Source: Hirudo medicinalis (Eukaryota; Annelida; Clitellata; Hirudinida; Hirudinidae). From it: 64,000 nucleotides of DNA. This document shows positions 36,868-54,902 of the stretch, piece by piece. Made by a program: the position numbers and the translations under genes. Numbering within the stretch: the first letter of the stretch is position 1; each line of letters begins with the position of its first letter. The DNA is taken from the NCBI GenBank assembly GCA_011800805.1, contig MPNW01000057.1:187384-251383 (forward strand), given 5' to 3'. The notes under the pieces are model-generated. The model did no database searches. It saw only the letters and a program-made list of their open reading frames with translations, and had not been told where the DNA came from.

Positions 36868-39800
36868 ATGTCGTCCACTGACGCCTTCAATGTCTCCTCC
36901 TTGGCCGGAATCGTGACAAGTGACGCAAACAATCGGTGGAATGAATTTTCTTGGTCCATGTTCAACACCTCGTATCAACCTCACAGATTTCCTTCCGTGC
37001 AATCAGTAAACACTTCCAATGGAATTTTCCCAAATTATACTTCATCTACCAATTATGAGGAGTTCCTTCAGTCTTCAGTCTCCACTCAAGGACAAGGAGT
37101 TTCAAACCAAACCACTGATTCTCCCTCGTTTCACGGGGAGTCAAAAGAAAAGCTTCACGTTTCTGCAACAGAAAGGATGGATTCAATGAAGCGTAACGAG
37201 TCGACGGTCGATTACGTCGAAGATTGCGAAGGAACGAGCGATTTGAGCGTCGATGACGACGCCATGAGACACAACAAAAACTTCCAGCAACAACTTCAAC
37301 ACTTCACGGAAACTCCTTCTCAATCTAACAAAAAAATCGTCGATGATGCAGCCGGTGAAAAAGGTTGGTCACTTCTGTTCGTTGAAACGCTATCAAAACA
37401 CTTCGAATGCTCTTTTTTGACACGACTGAGTAAACAAATGAGCATAGCGGTATCTTAATGTCATAGCTTAGTATCAAAACAAATCCTAGAGCGATTGGTA
37501 TATCGATACCAATCAAAAGGCTCAAACATTGCAATTTGAAATCGTAATGAACGTTTGAATTTCGTGTTTTATCGGACGACAGCATGGCTAAGCTGGGATA
37601 ACATTCCTCAATGTATAAAAACTGAATGATAATACCAACAAATTTACCTATCTTTTTTAACACCCTTAAATATTCATCTGAAAGTTTCATCAAAAAACAT
37701 TGGAAAGCAATTGAATGGTGAATTTATGCCTTGATTAATATTATTGTTATTGTTCTAGTTATTGTTTCTATGAAATGTCGTGAAAAAATCTTGTATGTGA
37801 AGAGATACTAATCCCGGAAGATTTGTTTGAAATAAAAACGCTTTCATTTCGAGGACATCATTTCGCTCAGCTTTCGGAAGTTAACAGAAGATCGTTTGCT
37901 TATCTCACAAGTTAGGGTCTCAAGCTTTATTGACTTTAATATTGATTAATATTGATTGATAATTTGAGTGACAAATGACTCCTCCCCAAGCGACAAGCCC
38001 CTTTGTTTTTCGAGTGTACAAATTGCTTTAAATCAGTTTTATTTTATCATCAAACGATTCGTAATTTATTTCTTTTCTTCTTTTATAAATCATACCATTT
38101 TCATCTGAAAATAAATTGAAAACTGCTCATACAAAGATTAAGTCAAATCAGAGGAGCATAAAAAAATGAGTAATTTTTGCGAATGTTAAGTAATTTTGGC
38201 AAGGTCGGATGATAAAATGATTCTATCAATTGCATGGAGATGAGAACTGTCACCCACAGATGTTTTCAAGCAGGGTTTGTGCCACATCTGTTGCTCCAAC
38301 ATTCTTCGGATGACATGAAGTTTCATGGAAGATAACATTGTTACTTACATCATTGTCCTCTTAATGTAAATTCCCATTTGAAATAATACGCTCATATATA
38401 ACGCTTGCAAAATTAATTTTCTTCTCAACATTGTTACGTCAGTTAAGGATACTAAAAAATTTATCTAAAACACTGCAGATGATATTGTTGTCTCATTAAT
38501 ATTCCTATTACCGTTGTTGTGATGTTGATTTTGGTGTTAGTTGGATGCTAGTCCTTTAAAAAAAAGTTTTATAAACAAGGTTTGAATACAAATCTCTCTT
38601 TAAAAAAATTGAAATATTATTGGGATTCCATTTTATGTTTCATCCGATTTAGACGTCGTACCAGATTTTCTGGACGAGACAAGTGAAGGTCCAATTGTCA
38701 ATTAATGGTTAATTAATTCGCACCTCTTAAGAACTAATATTAACATATCTCTAGTAGTTACATGTTATTTAATTTAACTTTTTTTGAAATCATCGTTCAT
38801 TCAAAGTTAAGATGACTTGTAAGCCTACAACGACGTATGCGGAGCCAGGCGAATTTTAAGTGGCCTCAGCTCGCGAATATTTTCCAATTTCCATAACAAA
38901 TATAGTAGAACACAAATTGATAACAAAATATTTCGTTATCTTAAAATAAAATGGATGACAATTACAGTCAATGTTAAGTAATTGTTGTGTGCCACAAAAT
39001 GCATCGCTATGTGGAATTTCCATTGCCAAATGTTCTTTGTTGAACCTCCAGAGGCACAATCCCCACGCGAAGATTTTGACAAATATTTCCAGTCGGTCCA
39101 TAAATTGCCTAGTTGAAAGTTAAAGAAAACAAAGTTTATTGCTTGATTGCTTACAAAAAATCTGATATGCCAGCGAAACATGTTTTCTGATTGTCATCTA
39201 AAATTGCATTGTGTTAGAGATAAGATTTTAGGCAGAACCACACATTGAGATGGTGATATTGTCTTTATTAAAGAGCGGATTCTTCAGATTGCTGAATTTA
39301 AGAACAATAATGACATCAAGAAATGGATGGTTTTTGATTGATGAATTTAGAAAAACATCTGAAGGCAACAAGATAATTGCTACCTCAACTCAAAATGAAA
39401 TGTCCCATGAAAGCAGAGTAGTCATTTCGACATCCAAATGATGTCCCTGCATCAGAGTCAAGTTTGAACATTTTATTTTTGATCTCAAATGTTTAATGCG
39501 ATTTTGAGGAAAAGCCATAAGTTTTAAATTAATATCAAATAAGTTTTTTTTAATATGATTTGTCGCAGTTTGTTAAGCAGTTTTATGAGATTTTAGTACA
39601 ACCCCTGACAGCAACGTCTTATAACACGTATGTCACTTGACGTATGAAGACATTTGACATGTTGTTTAGACGAAATTTAGAGGCAGTTTTGTCTCTAAAT
39701 AAAATTCGGTTAGATATTTCGTCTTCGATGCGATTTGCAAGTTGGTACCGTTGTTAACCTCTTTTCCCTACCCTCCATTCGGTTGGTAGGATGTTTATGT

Positions 39801-41687
39801 GGTCTTGAAGTTCTGTTGAACATACGCCACTCTAATCAAACTCTGCATCGTTATCGTTAGGTCCCAATGTAATCATATCTCAGACATTATGTATTTTTAA
39901 AGCTATGGTTAAAGATAGGAAGAAATTTTCTGCTCATAATTATTAACTGGAACAACGTTTTAATTTTCTGTAAATCTCTGTCTACATTTTGATGATCCTT
40001 GGTCGATCGATGAATTTAACTTTTGATTCAAGTTCATTTTAAATCCGATGGCTTCCTATCGCCTAAAAACAATTAACCAAATAAGTTCCTAGAATAAAGT
40101 TTCGAGTTCAAAAAGCTCATAAAGCATGAGTCGGTTCAACCTAAACGCTGAAAATAAATATGCCCATGATATATAATTTGATATACAAACTTTATACTTT
40201 TGGAAAGTCTGAGAACAGCGAATGGTCTTCAAGTTCCCAATTCAAGATTTGATTGGACCAATAGAATCGAGAAGGTGACTCCGGTCTGCATAGTTGAGTA
40301 AAAGTAACATTAAAAAATAAGTGACTTGGTTTGTAAATGATGCGGATGTTAATGGTAACATAAATTATTTAAACAATCATTCTTAGTTAGATCAGTTTCT
40401 TACGGTAGTAAGAATTTAACGTTATTCCGATCAAAACATGATGCTAAAGCAAACTACTACAGTTCGATTTTAGCCCTTTTGAAATCTGCTAGTGTGTAGT
40501 GACAACTTACTAATACGGCACAACAATATTATTGACAGGTAACATTTATATGTAACATCAACAATATATTTAGCAATTATTAATGACCATAAAGTGTCGA
40601 TGCTAACAATTGGTTCCTAATTTATTTGATAATCAATGTACATTAATGTACACAATTGAAGAACAAGACTTCATCTTTAAATAGATTTGAATCGAAATTT
40701 TAAACTTAGCTCCAGTTTCACAATTACGTACAAATTTTGTGACAAAAGTGACTAAATTTATCATTGACGTCGGGCTTCGTGTGTTCTATGTATAGGAAAG
40801 GCAATCATATCCTCCAAGTGACTAATTCGTCAAATTATTTTAAGACATAAACACCTATATATGTTCATGTAAAGAAATAGATTCAATGAATTTCATCATC
40901 ACGAAAACGTTGCATCTTTCTCAGAAATTTCATCGAATGCTGATCTGAAGGTGGATTCGTCATCTTTCGGTAGGAACAAGTTGAAGCCAAGACGCAACAG
41001 AACAACTTTCACCAGCCAGCAATTGGTGGCCCTTGAGAGGGTTTTTGAAAAGACCCATTATCCTGATGCATTCGTCAGAGAGGAGTTGGCCAGGAGGGTC
41101 AACTTGAGTGAGGCAAAAGTGCAGGTAACTGAACTATTGCTCGTTTGAGAGACTATTGGTTATTTTATAATTTCACCGTCACATTTTTGGCCCATTGAAG
41201 CAACCACTTTTTGTGACAATCTCTTAAATTTATTTTAACATTTGAATTTTATTACTTTAAGGTTTGGTTTCAAAACAGACGAGCAAAGTTCCGAAGAAAC
41301 GAAAGAAGTTACTTGATGCAAAGAAGTTCTATCTGCCTGCCACCCAATTTGGACTTGTATTCCCTTCCTCAGTCGTCCTTGACTTATTCAACTACCACCC
41401 CATCTCTTTACTCTTGTAGAAGCGACTACTTGGGCTTCAACGCACCCTGGTCTACCACCTACACGAACCCCTTTCAATTGCACTCGTTTGATTCGACCAA
41501 ACAATCAAATGAATTGCCCTCTGTTAATAACTCTATGGATGGATCTCTCTCTGATCGATATCAAACTCCTCGCTCCATTCCCCTTCAATCGCCTCCTACT
41601 TTTTCTGCTTTCAGAGATTATGAACCCATCTCTCGAGATTATGCTGTACAAAACTCGTACAGAGACTTGTATAACAACCATTTTTAA
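36868..41687 (+). CDS. Paired-class homeobox transcription factor (Prrx-like)
   Basis: Three coding exons: 36868-37363, 40925-41124, 41262-41687; 373 residues, phases matching. Exon 1 (165 residues) is Ser/Asn-rich with an acidic stretch (DLSVDDDA) and no known domain. The homeodomain spans about residues 187-246: RRNRTTF at its start, [20 protein letters not shown] in the middle and [14 protein letters not shown] at the end. Residue 50 of the homeodomain is Gln and the intron falls between positions 46 and 47, both typical of paired-like genes. The sequence is closest to PRRX1/2 and related invertebrate genes. It binds TAAT-type sites in the nucleus as a developmental regulator (family knowledge). 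The C-terminal 120 residues are Ser/Tyr/Pro-rich and I do not find the OAR motif that vertebrate Prrx proteins carry at the end. The paired domain is absent. The 3.6 kb first intron may hold enhancers. The start is the first ATG in frame after an upstream stop. Confidence 0.93.
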
Positions 41688-41900
41688 AATTCCAAGCCGA
41701 TCAGTTAATGCAAACTTCATAATTATTGCGTCGTTAACACCGCCTTCATTAGTCAGACTTTTAATAGATTATTAAAGCATGTTATATTCAACTTTAATAA
41801 TCTCATTAAACGTTTTTCAGAGTTTTGCTCCGAGGATTACTGAACTTTGTCATTTGAAACAATAATTTTAATTGTTTCTTCATAACTTGGTTCCTTGTAG

Positions 41901-42091
41901 GACATAAGAGAAATGCGGTGAAGAATTTATTTGGAGCTGCGGCACATCCAATCGTTGGAAGCGATCCTTTCGACACCTCCTTCATCAATTTGGAGCCTAA
42001 TCCGGAGCTCAAATTAACCGGGCTTGTAGGACAACCTTTGAAATATTTGTTCTTTAGAGATGGGAATCGTCTAGATTTTACATATTTCTAA
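41901..42091 (+). CDS. Orphan exon-like open segment
   Basis: After a good acceptor (TTCCTTGTAG) a frame stays open for 63 codons to TAA, beginning GHKRNAVKNLFGAAAHP and with FDTSFINLEPN later. It lacks an ATG, so it would be an internal or terminal exon. It starts in phase 1, which does not fit the end of Prrx exon 2 (phase 0). I do not recognise it; it may be a captured exon, part of a transposon, or chance. Confidence 0.25.
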
Positions 42092-42097
42092 ATCAAA

Positions 42098-42566
42098 ATC
42101 CATCCTTGGGTCGGGCAGCTAGGGTACCAAGATCGTCTCAAGGAATTGAAACGTAAATCACTTGAACATCGCCGTCTTACATCTGATCTCAGTTTACAAG
42201 ATTTGTACAAGATAATCAATAACCTGATATCAACTGGCCTCATAAACCATATTCATTTCGCTTGCTATACACCCACTAGAGGTCATCAGTTTAAACTTAA
42301 GCCAGACTTTGGCTCAATAGACAGTACTAAATACTTTTTCACTAATCGCGTAATCAAAATTTGGAACTCTCACCCCACTAACATCGTTTCATCGACAACC
42401 TACAGTCGATTCACCCGCCTCATCAATGAACACGATCTTACTCCCTTTCTTTTGTCCAAATGACATGTCACACCTCACATAACAAAAAATGTCTTGTTTG
42501 TCTGCCTATGAACAGGTAAGAGGCACTTGTCCTCTGCTCACTTTTGAAATAAATAAAATAAATAGG
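42098..42566 (+). mobile_element. 5'-truncated LINE (non-LTR retrotransposon) 3' end
   Basis: A frame of about 120 codons, open to a stop at 42463, matches the region after the reverse transcriptase in CR1/Jockey-like elements: GYQDRLKELKRKSLEHRRL, RGHQFKL, KYFFTNRVIKIWNSHP and a short C-terminus. About 75 bases of 3' UTR follow and end in an AAATA-type simple tail (AAATAAATAAAATAAATA) at 42547-42564. Truncation at the 5' end and the A-rich tail are typical of LINE insertion. The surviving frame is intact, so it may be young. Confidence 0.85.
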
Positions 42567-43822
42567 AATGCATATTAAATAACTCAGGTATTAAGAAGTC
42601 ACTTCCCAGTGATACTAATGTCAAATGATCAAGTGTAGACAGATTATAGATAGCAACATTTCTAGAAGGAAATGGAAAACTGCATTTAAGGGATTTGTGT
42701 TGAATAACTATGATTACATGGAATAATATTATAAATCAATTAAACGAAAACGATTCAGTTTGATTATTTTAGTGAAAACCTAGGAAAGTAATATATACTT
42801 ATATATTATATTTATATATACTTATATGGATTGAAGCTTTTGATGACACCAGTCCACATTATTTGCCGATCAGTCTATTGAATGCAATGAATGACATTCG
42901 CTTGACTGATTTTGGAGCAGACGCTTTCGAGACAGCTAGACGCCACTGAACGAAAACATCAAACAAGCTTTTTTTTGCTCTGAAGTTGCCGTTAGTCGAA
43001 CCATCGACCCTAACTTCGTAAGCAATTTAAAAATCCTGCCTTTTATTAATGTTATTCCCCTTGCAAAACACCACTTGACTAAAAATATTTTATTTTGTGG
43101 TCATAAAACAACGCTTGGAAGCGCAATGCTCCCACAATTTATTTAAAATTACTTCGCGATCCTGGCACATTACCTTTAGGAAATAAGCTTTAAACACTCT
43201 GTAATCATTCAGCTGAACGTATTTGTCATCAATTATTAAAAGTGATGGTGACTTTTCTTTTGAGTAGGCAAAATGTTCAAAGTGTGAAATTGAATGTTAA
43301 ACCCAATCTTTGAAATCATTAGAAACTCCAGAGTCCAAATGCATAGGTACAATGCAGGGTACAAAAATGCATAGAAGGCATAGAATGCATAAGAAACAAA
43401 TATTGCTCTTATTAATATAAACCCACAATGTTTCTTTTTATGTTGGAAGAATGTCTGTATTGAGGTATAGGAAGGTGGATTAGAAATTACTAACAAAGTT
43501 AGAGGTACATTACACAAAAAAAACCTGAATTAAATAAACTTAGATAGAAAGTCATTTAGCAGCTTTTGCATCAACACTCTCACTAAGAAAGTTTTAGTAA
43601 TAGCATGTTATTTGCATAAACAGCAGGAAAAAATTTGGAAAGCCAAACCAGTTTTCAGCTGTGAAGACCTTGTTAGTGCTGGCCTCACTCACAATGATAG
43701 TGAACAATGAGATGATTGAAATAATCAGAAACCAAAACCGACCTCCTGCCACTAAAAAAAAACACTGAGCTTTTGAACTATCAAGCCTGCTAAATCAGCA
43801 TACTGCCTGCTGTTCTCCTTAT
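42567..43822. other. Intergenic, no gene seen
   Basis: AT-rich sequence between the LINE fragment and the twin-CDGSH gene, containing a short TATATA-rich stretch near 42795-42825. No exon supported. Confidence 0.5.
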
Positions 43823-44322
43823 TCAGAACTCGGGCACCCATCCACAGTTTGTGCAAAGTTTGCATTCCTTGTTGTGCTTATCTTTCTTTTTGCAAACTTT
43901 CTGTCTCCCATTGACCATTTCTGGTAAAGTGGTGTGAGTTCCATCACAAAACGGGGGATTTTTGGTATGCTTGCAGTTACAAATTGCATAATTTGCCTGG
44001 TCATCAGGCACAGTCCAAGGCATGGAAGAAAATCCAGTGTCTTTATGGCTACCTGCAAAAACAAAAAACATAAATAATAGAAACTGAAAGTTTTGTCGGT
44101 AATTCTTCAAACTAACCATCACACCAAGGCTGGTTTTTGCTCAAACCACAAACACACCATCTTTTCACTTCACCTTTCTTGAGACCTGTAACTGTTGTTG
44201 GCCCATACTGAAAAAGTCAGAAATACTTTAAAAGTTGCTTTCTTCCATTTTTTTTAATGTAAAGACAAAAATTAAGAAACCGATGCCACTGCAGGATAAC
44301 GTTTATCTTCAGAAGTCGCCAT
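43823..44322 (-). CDS. Twin CDGSH iron-sulfur protein (CISD3-like)
   Basis: Three exons on the minus strand: 44281-44322, 44117-44207, 43823-44052; 120 residues, phases matching. Two CDGSH motifs are present: WCVCGLSKNQPWCDGSH (ligands C32, C34, C43, H47) and ICNCKHTKNPPFCDGTH (C69, C71, C80, H84). Each would bind one 2Fe-2S cluster with the 3Cys-1His set. Two motifs in one soluble chain are the mark of CISD3/MiNT, a mitochondrial matrix protein, rather than the membrane-anchored CISD1/2. Unusual points: the N-terminus (MATSEDKRYPAVAS) is not an obvious mitochondrial presequence, and a tail after the second motif adds C98, C108, C111 and C114 (ending CKLCTNCGWVPEF). The first exon is short and was chosen because it gives an ATG, an open frame and a phase-0 GT donor; it is the least certain part. 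Confidence 0.85.
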
Positions 44323-44442
44323 ATTTCATACTCCTCGCAAAATTGCTTCCTCTCGAGAATAAACGAATCTTCTACTTTAAGAATAAGACCCAACGATCTC
44401 CAATAAAAGTGAGTCACGTAATATTAATGAGCTGAGGTAAAT

Positions 44443-44467
44443 ATGGCAACCGCAGCACCAACAAAAG
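44443..44467 (+). other. Possible first exon of a divergent gene
   Basis: An ATG (context AAATATGGC) opens MATAAPTK followed by a possible donor G/GTGTAA. It lies 120 bases from the start of the CDGSH gene on the other strand, with a TCACGTAA element between them, as in a bidirectional promoter. Without splicing the frame ends after about 33 residues. No second exon was found. Confidence 0.2.
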
Positions 44468-44641
44468 GTGTAAATTTATTTCATGCTTATCCAAATGTTA
44501 AAAAAGAAATATCAAATAATTTATTTTTATTATATGTTTTATAAACGGTTAAATAATAAACATGGCATATATCAACGTATCAAAAAGGTTGCAGACAAAC
44601 AATTGTTCGTTAACGTCCGTTGCATAGCTAGATGATTAGGA

Positions 44642-44743
44642 CTGTGCTCCCTGAACGGGATTCGAATCCGTGCTGCCATCGTGAGAGGCAGTAACCATTA
44701 ACCATTAACCATTAACCTTAACCATTAGACCATGCAGCGACAA
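44642..44743 (-). tRNA. Degenerate tRNA(Glu)-like sequence with expanded D-loop
   Basis: The minus strand carries an A box (TGGTCTAATGGTTA), an anticodon-arm-like CTGCC / GGCAG hairpin with TCTCAC in the loop (CTC in the anticodon place, as in tRNA-Glu) and a B box (GGATTCGAATCC) with a pairable T-arm. Between the A box and the anticodon arm the TTAATGG unit is repeated about four times, adding about 25 bases to the D region. The acceptor strands pair only partly. It is more likely a pseudogene or the head of a SINE than a working tRNA. Confidence 0.55.
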
Positions 44744-44841
44744 TTTATTTTTAGAGCCTTTATACGGAAGACAAAATGCTCTAATTTGGTTTATATGAAA
44801 TTTAAAAGAACATGTTGCTTTTCTTTTTTGAGTATCTAGTG

Positions 44842-44985
44842 CAGCAGTTCTCAACCTTTCTAGTGCCGCGACCCCTCGAGGGCAATTGCCATGCTGTGGC
44901 GACCTCCAGCAATAAAAATTATTGGGTTGTACATCTTTCAGTTAACTTCAGTGTCGCTGCTATGCATTGCATCTGACTTTTAAAT
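44842..44985 (+). mobile_element. End of a hAT-type DNA transposon
   Basis: Begins CAGCAGTTCTCAACC, the terminal inverted repeat style of hAT elements, followed by GTGCCGCGACCC and TGTGGCGACC and CAATAAAAATTATT, an arrangement I recognise from widespread non-autonomous hAT families. The opposite terminus (GGTTGAGAACTGCTG) was not seen in the next several kb, so this is a truncated copy or the end is degraded. The eight bases before it (ATCTAGTG) would be one copy of the target duplication. Confidence 0.65.
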
Positions 44986-47900
44986 ATTAGAAAGTTTATA
45001 TTTAATACTTCGTTAATTGTCTCTAAATATTCCTTTTACAGGTCATTTCATGCCTTCATTACAGCTTCTTGTAGTTCTCCTTTTGCAAAATATGCCTTTT
45101 ATTACCTAGCTAGCACATCACAGGCGGCCGTATTCTGTGTCGCTTGTCTTGTTTACAATCACCTCGGGAAAATTGAGGAGTGATATTTAAGTTGTGGAAC
45201 TAGCATTAGTATCATTCGGCTCCATAAAGATTAAAATAGTCTGGATCAAACTAGACCTGAAAATGGCCATTTCACTTTTTCATGATAATTTTTAATATTC
45301 AGGGTCTTCAATAGCCTCTCATATTTTCATTTTCTAGAATTATTCAAATAGTTGCAGATACTCTACCTGCATACATTTAATTTCATGCTTGTTATAATTT
45401 GATTTCTCTGAAAGTTTCACAAATGTTTTTTGCACTCATGGTGTGAGTTTTTGAGGTTATCCATTCATGTATTTTGAATCTCGTAAAAATGCAGAGTAAG
45501 TATGAACATTGCTTTGCAATGATTTAAAAAATGAAAGTTTATATGCTGAAGTCTGAAATTTTCATCTTTCTGTTCATCTGACGTTCCAGCTGCTTCTACC
45601 CATGATACAAATTATTTACTAAAATATTAAATCAATATGCAATTTTATAGTTTTGCAGTGCATTATCATGTGGTTCTTTCAAAGAAGCTTGTAAAAATTT
45701 GCTATTTTATCTTCTGAAACTATAAAGTGCCTTAAATATGAGAGTTTGATAAATGTGCAAGCATTATTCAAAAAGTCCATTCATGTCCATTTAAAAAGGC
45801 CATTCATGTCCAATCAAAAAAAAATTCTGTGCAATTTTATCATTTCATAATTTACATATTAATTCCAAATTTGGTTTAGATCAGTTTAATATTTTAGAAG
45901 CTATTTTATACAGGTATGTTGCTGGAAAAGGAAGAAGGCCCAGACAGAACAAGATATGAGATCAAACATTTGATCCAAAATTTGTTAACGACATAGAAGT
46001 ATAATCATGTTTTGCTGCAATGCCTGGAATGAGTGTATTCTCAGGAACATCTTCAATTTTCGGTGTGAATGGTGTCTGTTCTGTCCTTTCCAGCACTAAA
46101 TTATCCTGCCATCAATGACTGACATGTAATTTTTCTAATTAAACATAGAGAAGGTCATGTTTAGTTAAATATTTATTTAACTCAGAACTCTATCCCTTCC
46201 ACCTTCTATAAACATTGCCAAACTCTCTTCATCTATTATTAACTACTTAGCGTAATACACCGCCTAAATAATCAAAACCTGCAATCACCTTCAATCCTCT
46301 CCGTCGATATGACTTCCGCCGTTGCATGCTGTTCAGTTCTTTCCCGTTTGAACTTATTGCAACTCTCTTCTTGGTGATGCATCCGCTTCCTCCATCTCCT
46401 GTCGGAGAAAACAAATTTTAAAATATGGAGCATAAGGAACTGCATGCGACTGAAAAATAAAATGAAAAGACGCAAGGCGAATTGAAATACCGATTTGTCC
46501 AGTTAAGAATTGCGTAATAAACTAATCAAATGTTAACAAACCTGTATTACTTTATATAAGTAATATAACTTAATATGGACGAAGTCGTCTGAAGATACTT
46601 TTAGAGCTTGTCAGTCTTGATCAGTCTTTTGTCTTCCTTTGTGAATATTGGCAACTTTCATCGAGATTGTAAGTTGATCTTCAGGAGAAAAACTACTTTG
46701 TTGCATTTTTCATGTAGTTGGGGTGAAGTAAATTTCAGCACGGTATTATTTATTTAAAGATTAACTTCATAATTAATTAATGAAATTACTTCGGAATGAA
46801 AAATATTTATCGAGATAAAATCTACATCGTTTCATTCATTATTTTCACACCATCAAATAAAAGTCTTTGTTGAAATATTAAACCTTATAGTTAACTTATT
46901 TTGAAAAATGAGAATTTTCGACTAATTAAATAACATACGACTTTAATCTAAAACCATCCTAATGATGCATCGACTCTGTAAAATTTTGAAAATTATCAAA
47001 ATTGTGACCAAATCCACACATCAAACCAGCAGTGAAATTGAGTTGAATGCTGCGTGCCACCAATATGGCCGGTCACTCAATGAAATTCAATGAATGCACT
47101 GAACAATGCATCACTAGAGTACGCATTTGATTAGGCATACCAGAAGGACAATCTCTTTCAGATTGATATTAACAGCCGATAGCAATCGCAAACTGCATGC
47201 CTCATGTCGCTTGGTTGAACTGGATATAAAAGCGTTTTCATCCATTACAGAAAGAAATTTTTTTAAAGTATATCCTGGCACGAATAATAAGGAATTAAAA
47301 ATTGTATACAATTTATTAGTTTATTCATCTCAGTCACTCAAGTATCTTGTTGAAATCTAATAACGTCCATTTCTGGTTGATCATACATTTACATTTAATA
47401 TAAATATCATCAAATGATAAATAATCGCTATTATCGTTATCGGTATCAATATCTTTATAAAGGTAGCATTACCATTCAATTTTCCGCTAATGATTTCCTT
47501 CTTTTTTTTCTTCTCAAAACTCCATTCATCGACACCTGTTCCAATTATGACTTTTAATGTCGACAGAACATAATGTGGCGTCCAGTTTGATGCGCTTTCA
47601 TTAATTACTAACACATCGAGAGCCCTCTCAATGTAGCACATTCAAACTTCATTCAAGAAATGCAGTTGTCATTCTGTACTAAGTTAAATGCCCTTAGTTC
47701 AGGTGTGCTCATAAACACATCGCAAAGTCTTTATGATATTTCAAAAGCATTCAATGGAGCTGGCAACCATGAAGGGCAGCTTCTAAGAACTGCTTAGCAT
47801 GTAGTGACATATTGTTAAAATGATCTATTCGACCTCATTATAATTCGGCAGTCGTAATATGGAACATGTTTGCCAATCTCAGACACGCAACTCAAATCCC

Positions 47901-49160
47901 AGTGGGAACAGAATAGAACCAGATCTTACCAGATTGCCAAGGCACACACTCACTGGCCTTTTTTCTGAGGTTTTTCAATTCCAATAACAAATCGAATATC
48001 ATAGGATTTCAATCATATTTCAATCAAATTTCAATTATCTTCGGCAGCATAAATATCCATATCACTACGTGTTAAGTAACAGTTGAATGAATACTTTTCA
48101 ATGAGAATTCACTGAAGAAAGTAATCCAAGATCACACGAGTGTGTAAATGGGATGCTTGTGTAAGATGGATTCTAATTACAATGATCATAATCTATGACC
48201 TTCCACCTAATTCAAGTCGTGCCCTTCAAGCATTGAACTTTAAGCGCCGTTTATTATGACTTCACGTTAATGACTGTAGTTTGCAATAAATTCTCAAATT
48301 TCTCTAGAGAAAACGAGGTCGTATTAGTTCAATTTTTCAGTGAAAAACTAAAATTTAAAAACCATTAAAACCATTTGTGAGGTTCATCTGATAACAAGCC
48401 TCCATTATGTCCGTAGCATTCGGAAAGGTGAAACAGAAGAACATTAAAACTTGAATCTCAACTGACACTGGGGCCTGAGTCGCTAAGCCGCCCTAAACTG
48501 ACTCGTACCAGTCACCGTCAACCGGCTCAATAAAGTCGATTATGGCAAATAAAATATTCAGACGCAACGGAGACTTATTTCCAATGGCTGTGTGACCTTC
48601 AAGAAAGTGACCTCTAAACATTTCGAAAGAGATTATAATTTGAAATGTTATTATATTCTAATCAATGCTTGAGTGTCTTATTAACACTAACCAGGATATG
48701 GAACAATGCGAAATAATTTATTCATTAGCTGTTTATTTATTATCTCCTAGTTAGCGTCATTATAATTTCTTTATGCTCCAAACCAGATTATTCTGGTCCT
48801 GTTTGCAGCTTGAAAATCCAATCGGGCGTAACATGTTATGTGAGATTGAGACAAACATTGCCTCATCTTTTGTTACTTTTTTGTGTCTCTGGCATAACAC
48901 GATCATCAAGCAAGCGCAAAAAAGATGTAATACAAACCCAAGAAAAAACTATTACGCAATATTAATCGTATTGGAGATAGGCCAAGAGAATAGCCGATTG
49001 TAAAGATGAACAGCGGGAACAATAACGAGAGGCCCAAGTGTCCCGCAACAAAGCGAACTCGCACTGTTTGCTTGCGCGTGTATCAAGCCTGCAAACATCG
49101 ATGAGAAAGGAGCTCACACGTGTAGGCTGTCCTGTGTTAATAGTGCAAAGGTTCAGCATG
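44986..49160. other. Gene-poor region upstream of the Na+/K+-ATPase gene
   Basis: About 4.2 kb of AT-rich DNA. A short segment on the minus strand (about 46293-46398) has AG and GT at its ends and is open in more than one frame, but no frame is recognisable. The left part may be body of the hAT element. Nothing else is supported. Confidence 0.45.
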
Positions 49161-49164
49161 ACCA

Positions 49165-49174
49165 GAGCATAAAA
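49165..49174 (+). promoter_or_regulatory. TATA-like box of the Na+/K+-ATPase gene
   Basis: CATAAAAG lies about 130 bases before the ATG and is followed by a pyrimidine-rich stretch (CCTCCTCTTTCCTTTCGTC) suitable for an initiator. This is the only good core-promoter candidate near exon 1; an additional upstream non-coding exon cannot be excluded. Confidence 0.45.
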
Positions 49175-49297
49175 GAGCATCCTCCTCTTTCCTTTCGTCT
49201 AGAATTCGTTTGGACGTGCGTTGCTCGAGTCGATCCGCTCTTCGCTTGTTCGAAACTTCACGGAATTCATTCGGTTTCGACAACCCAGCCAAGGATC

Positions 49298-54902
<5,605 letters not shown>

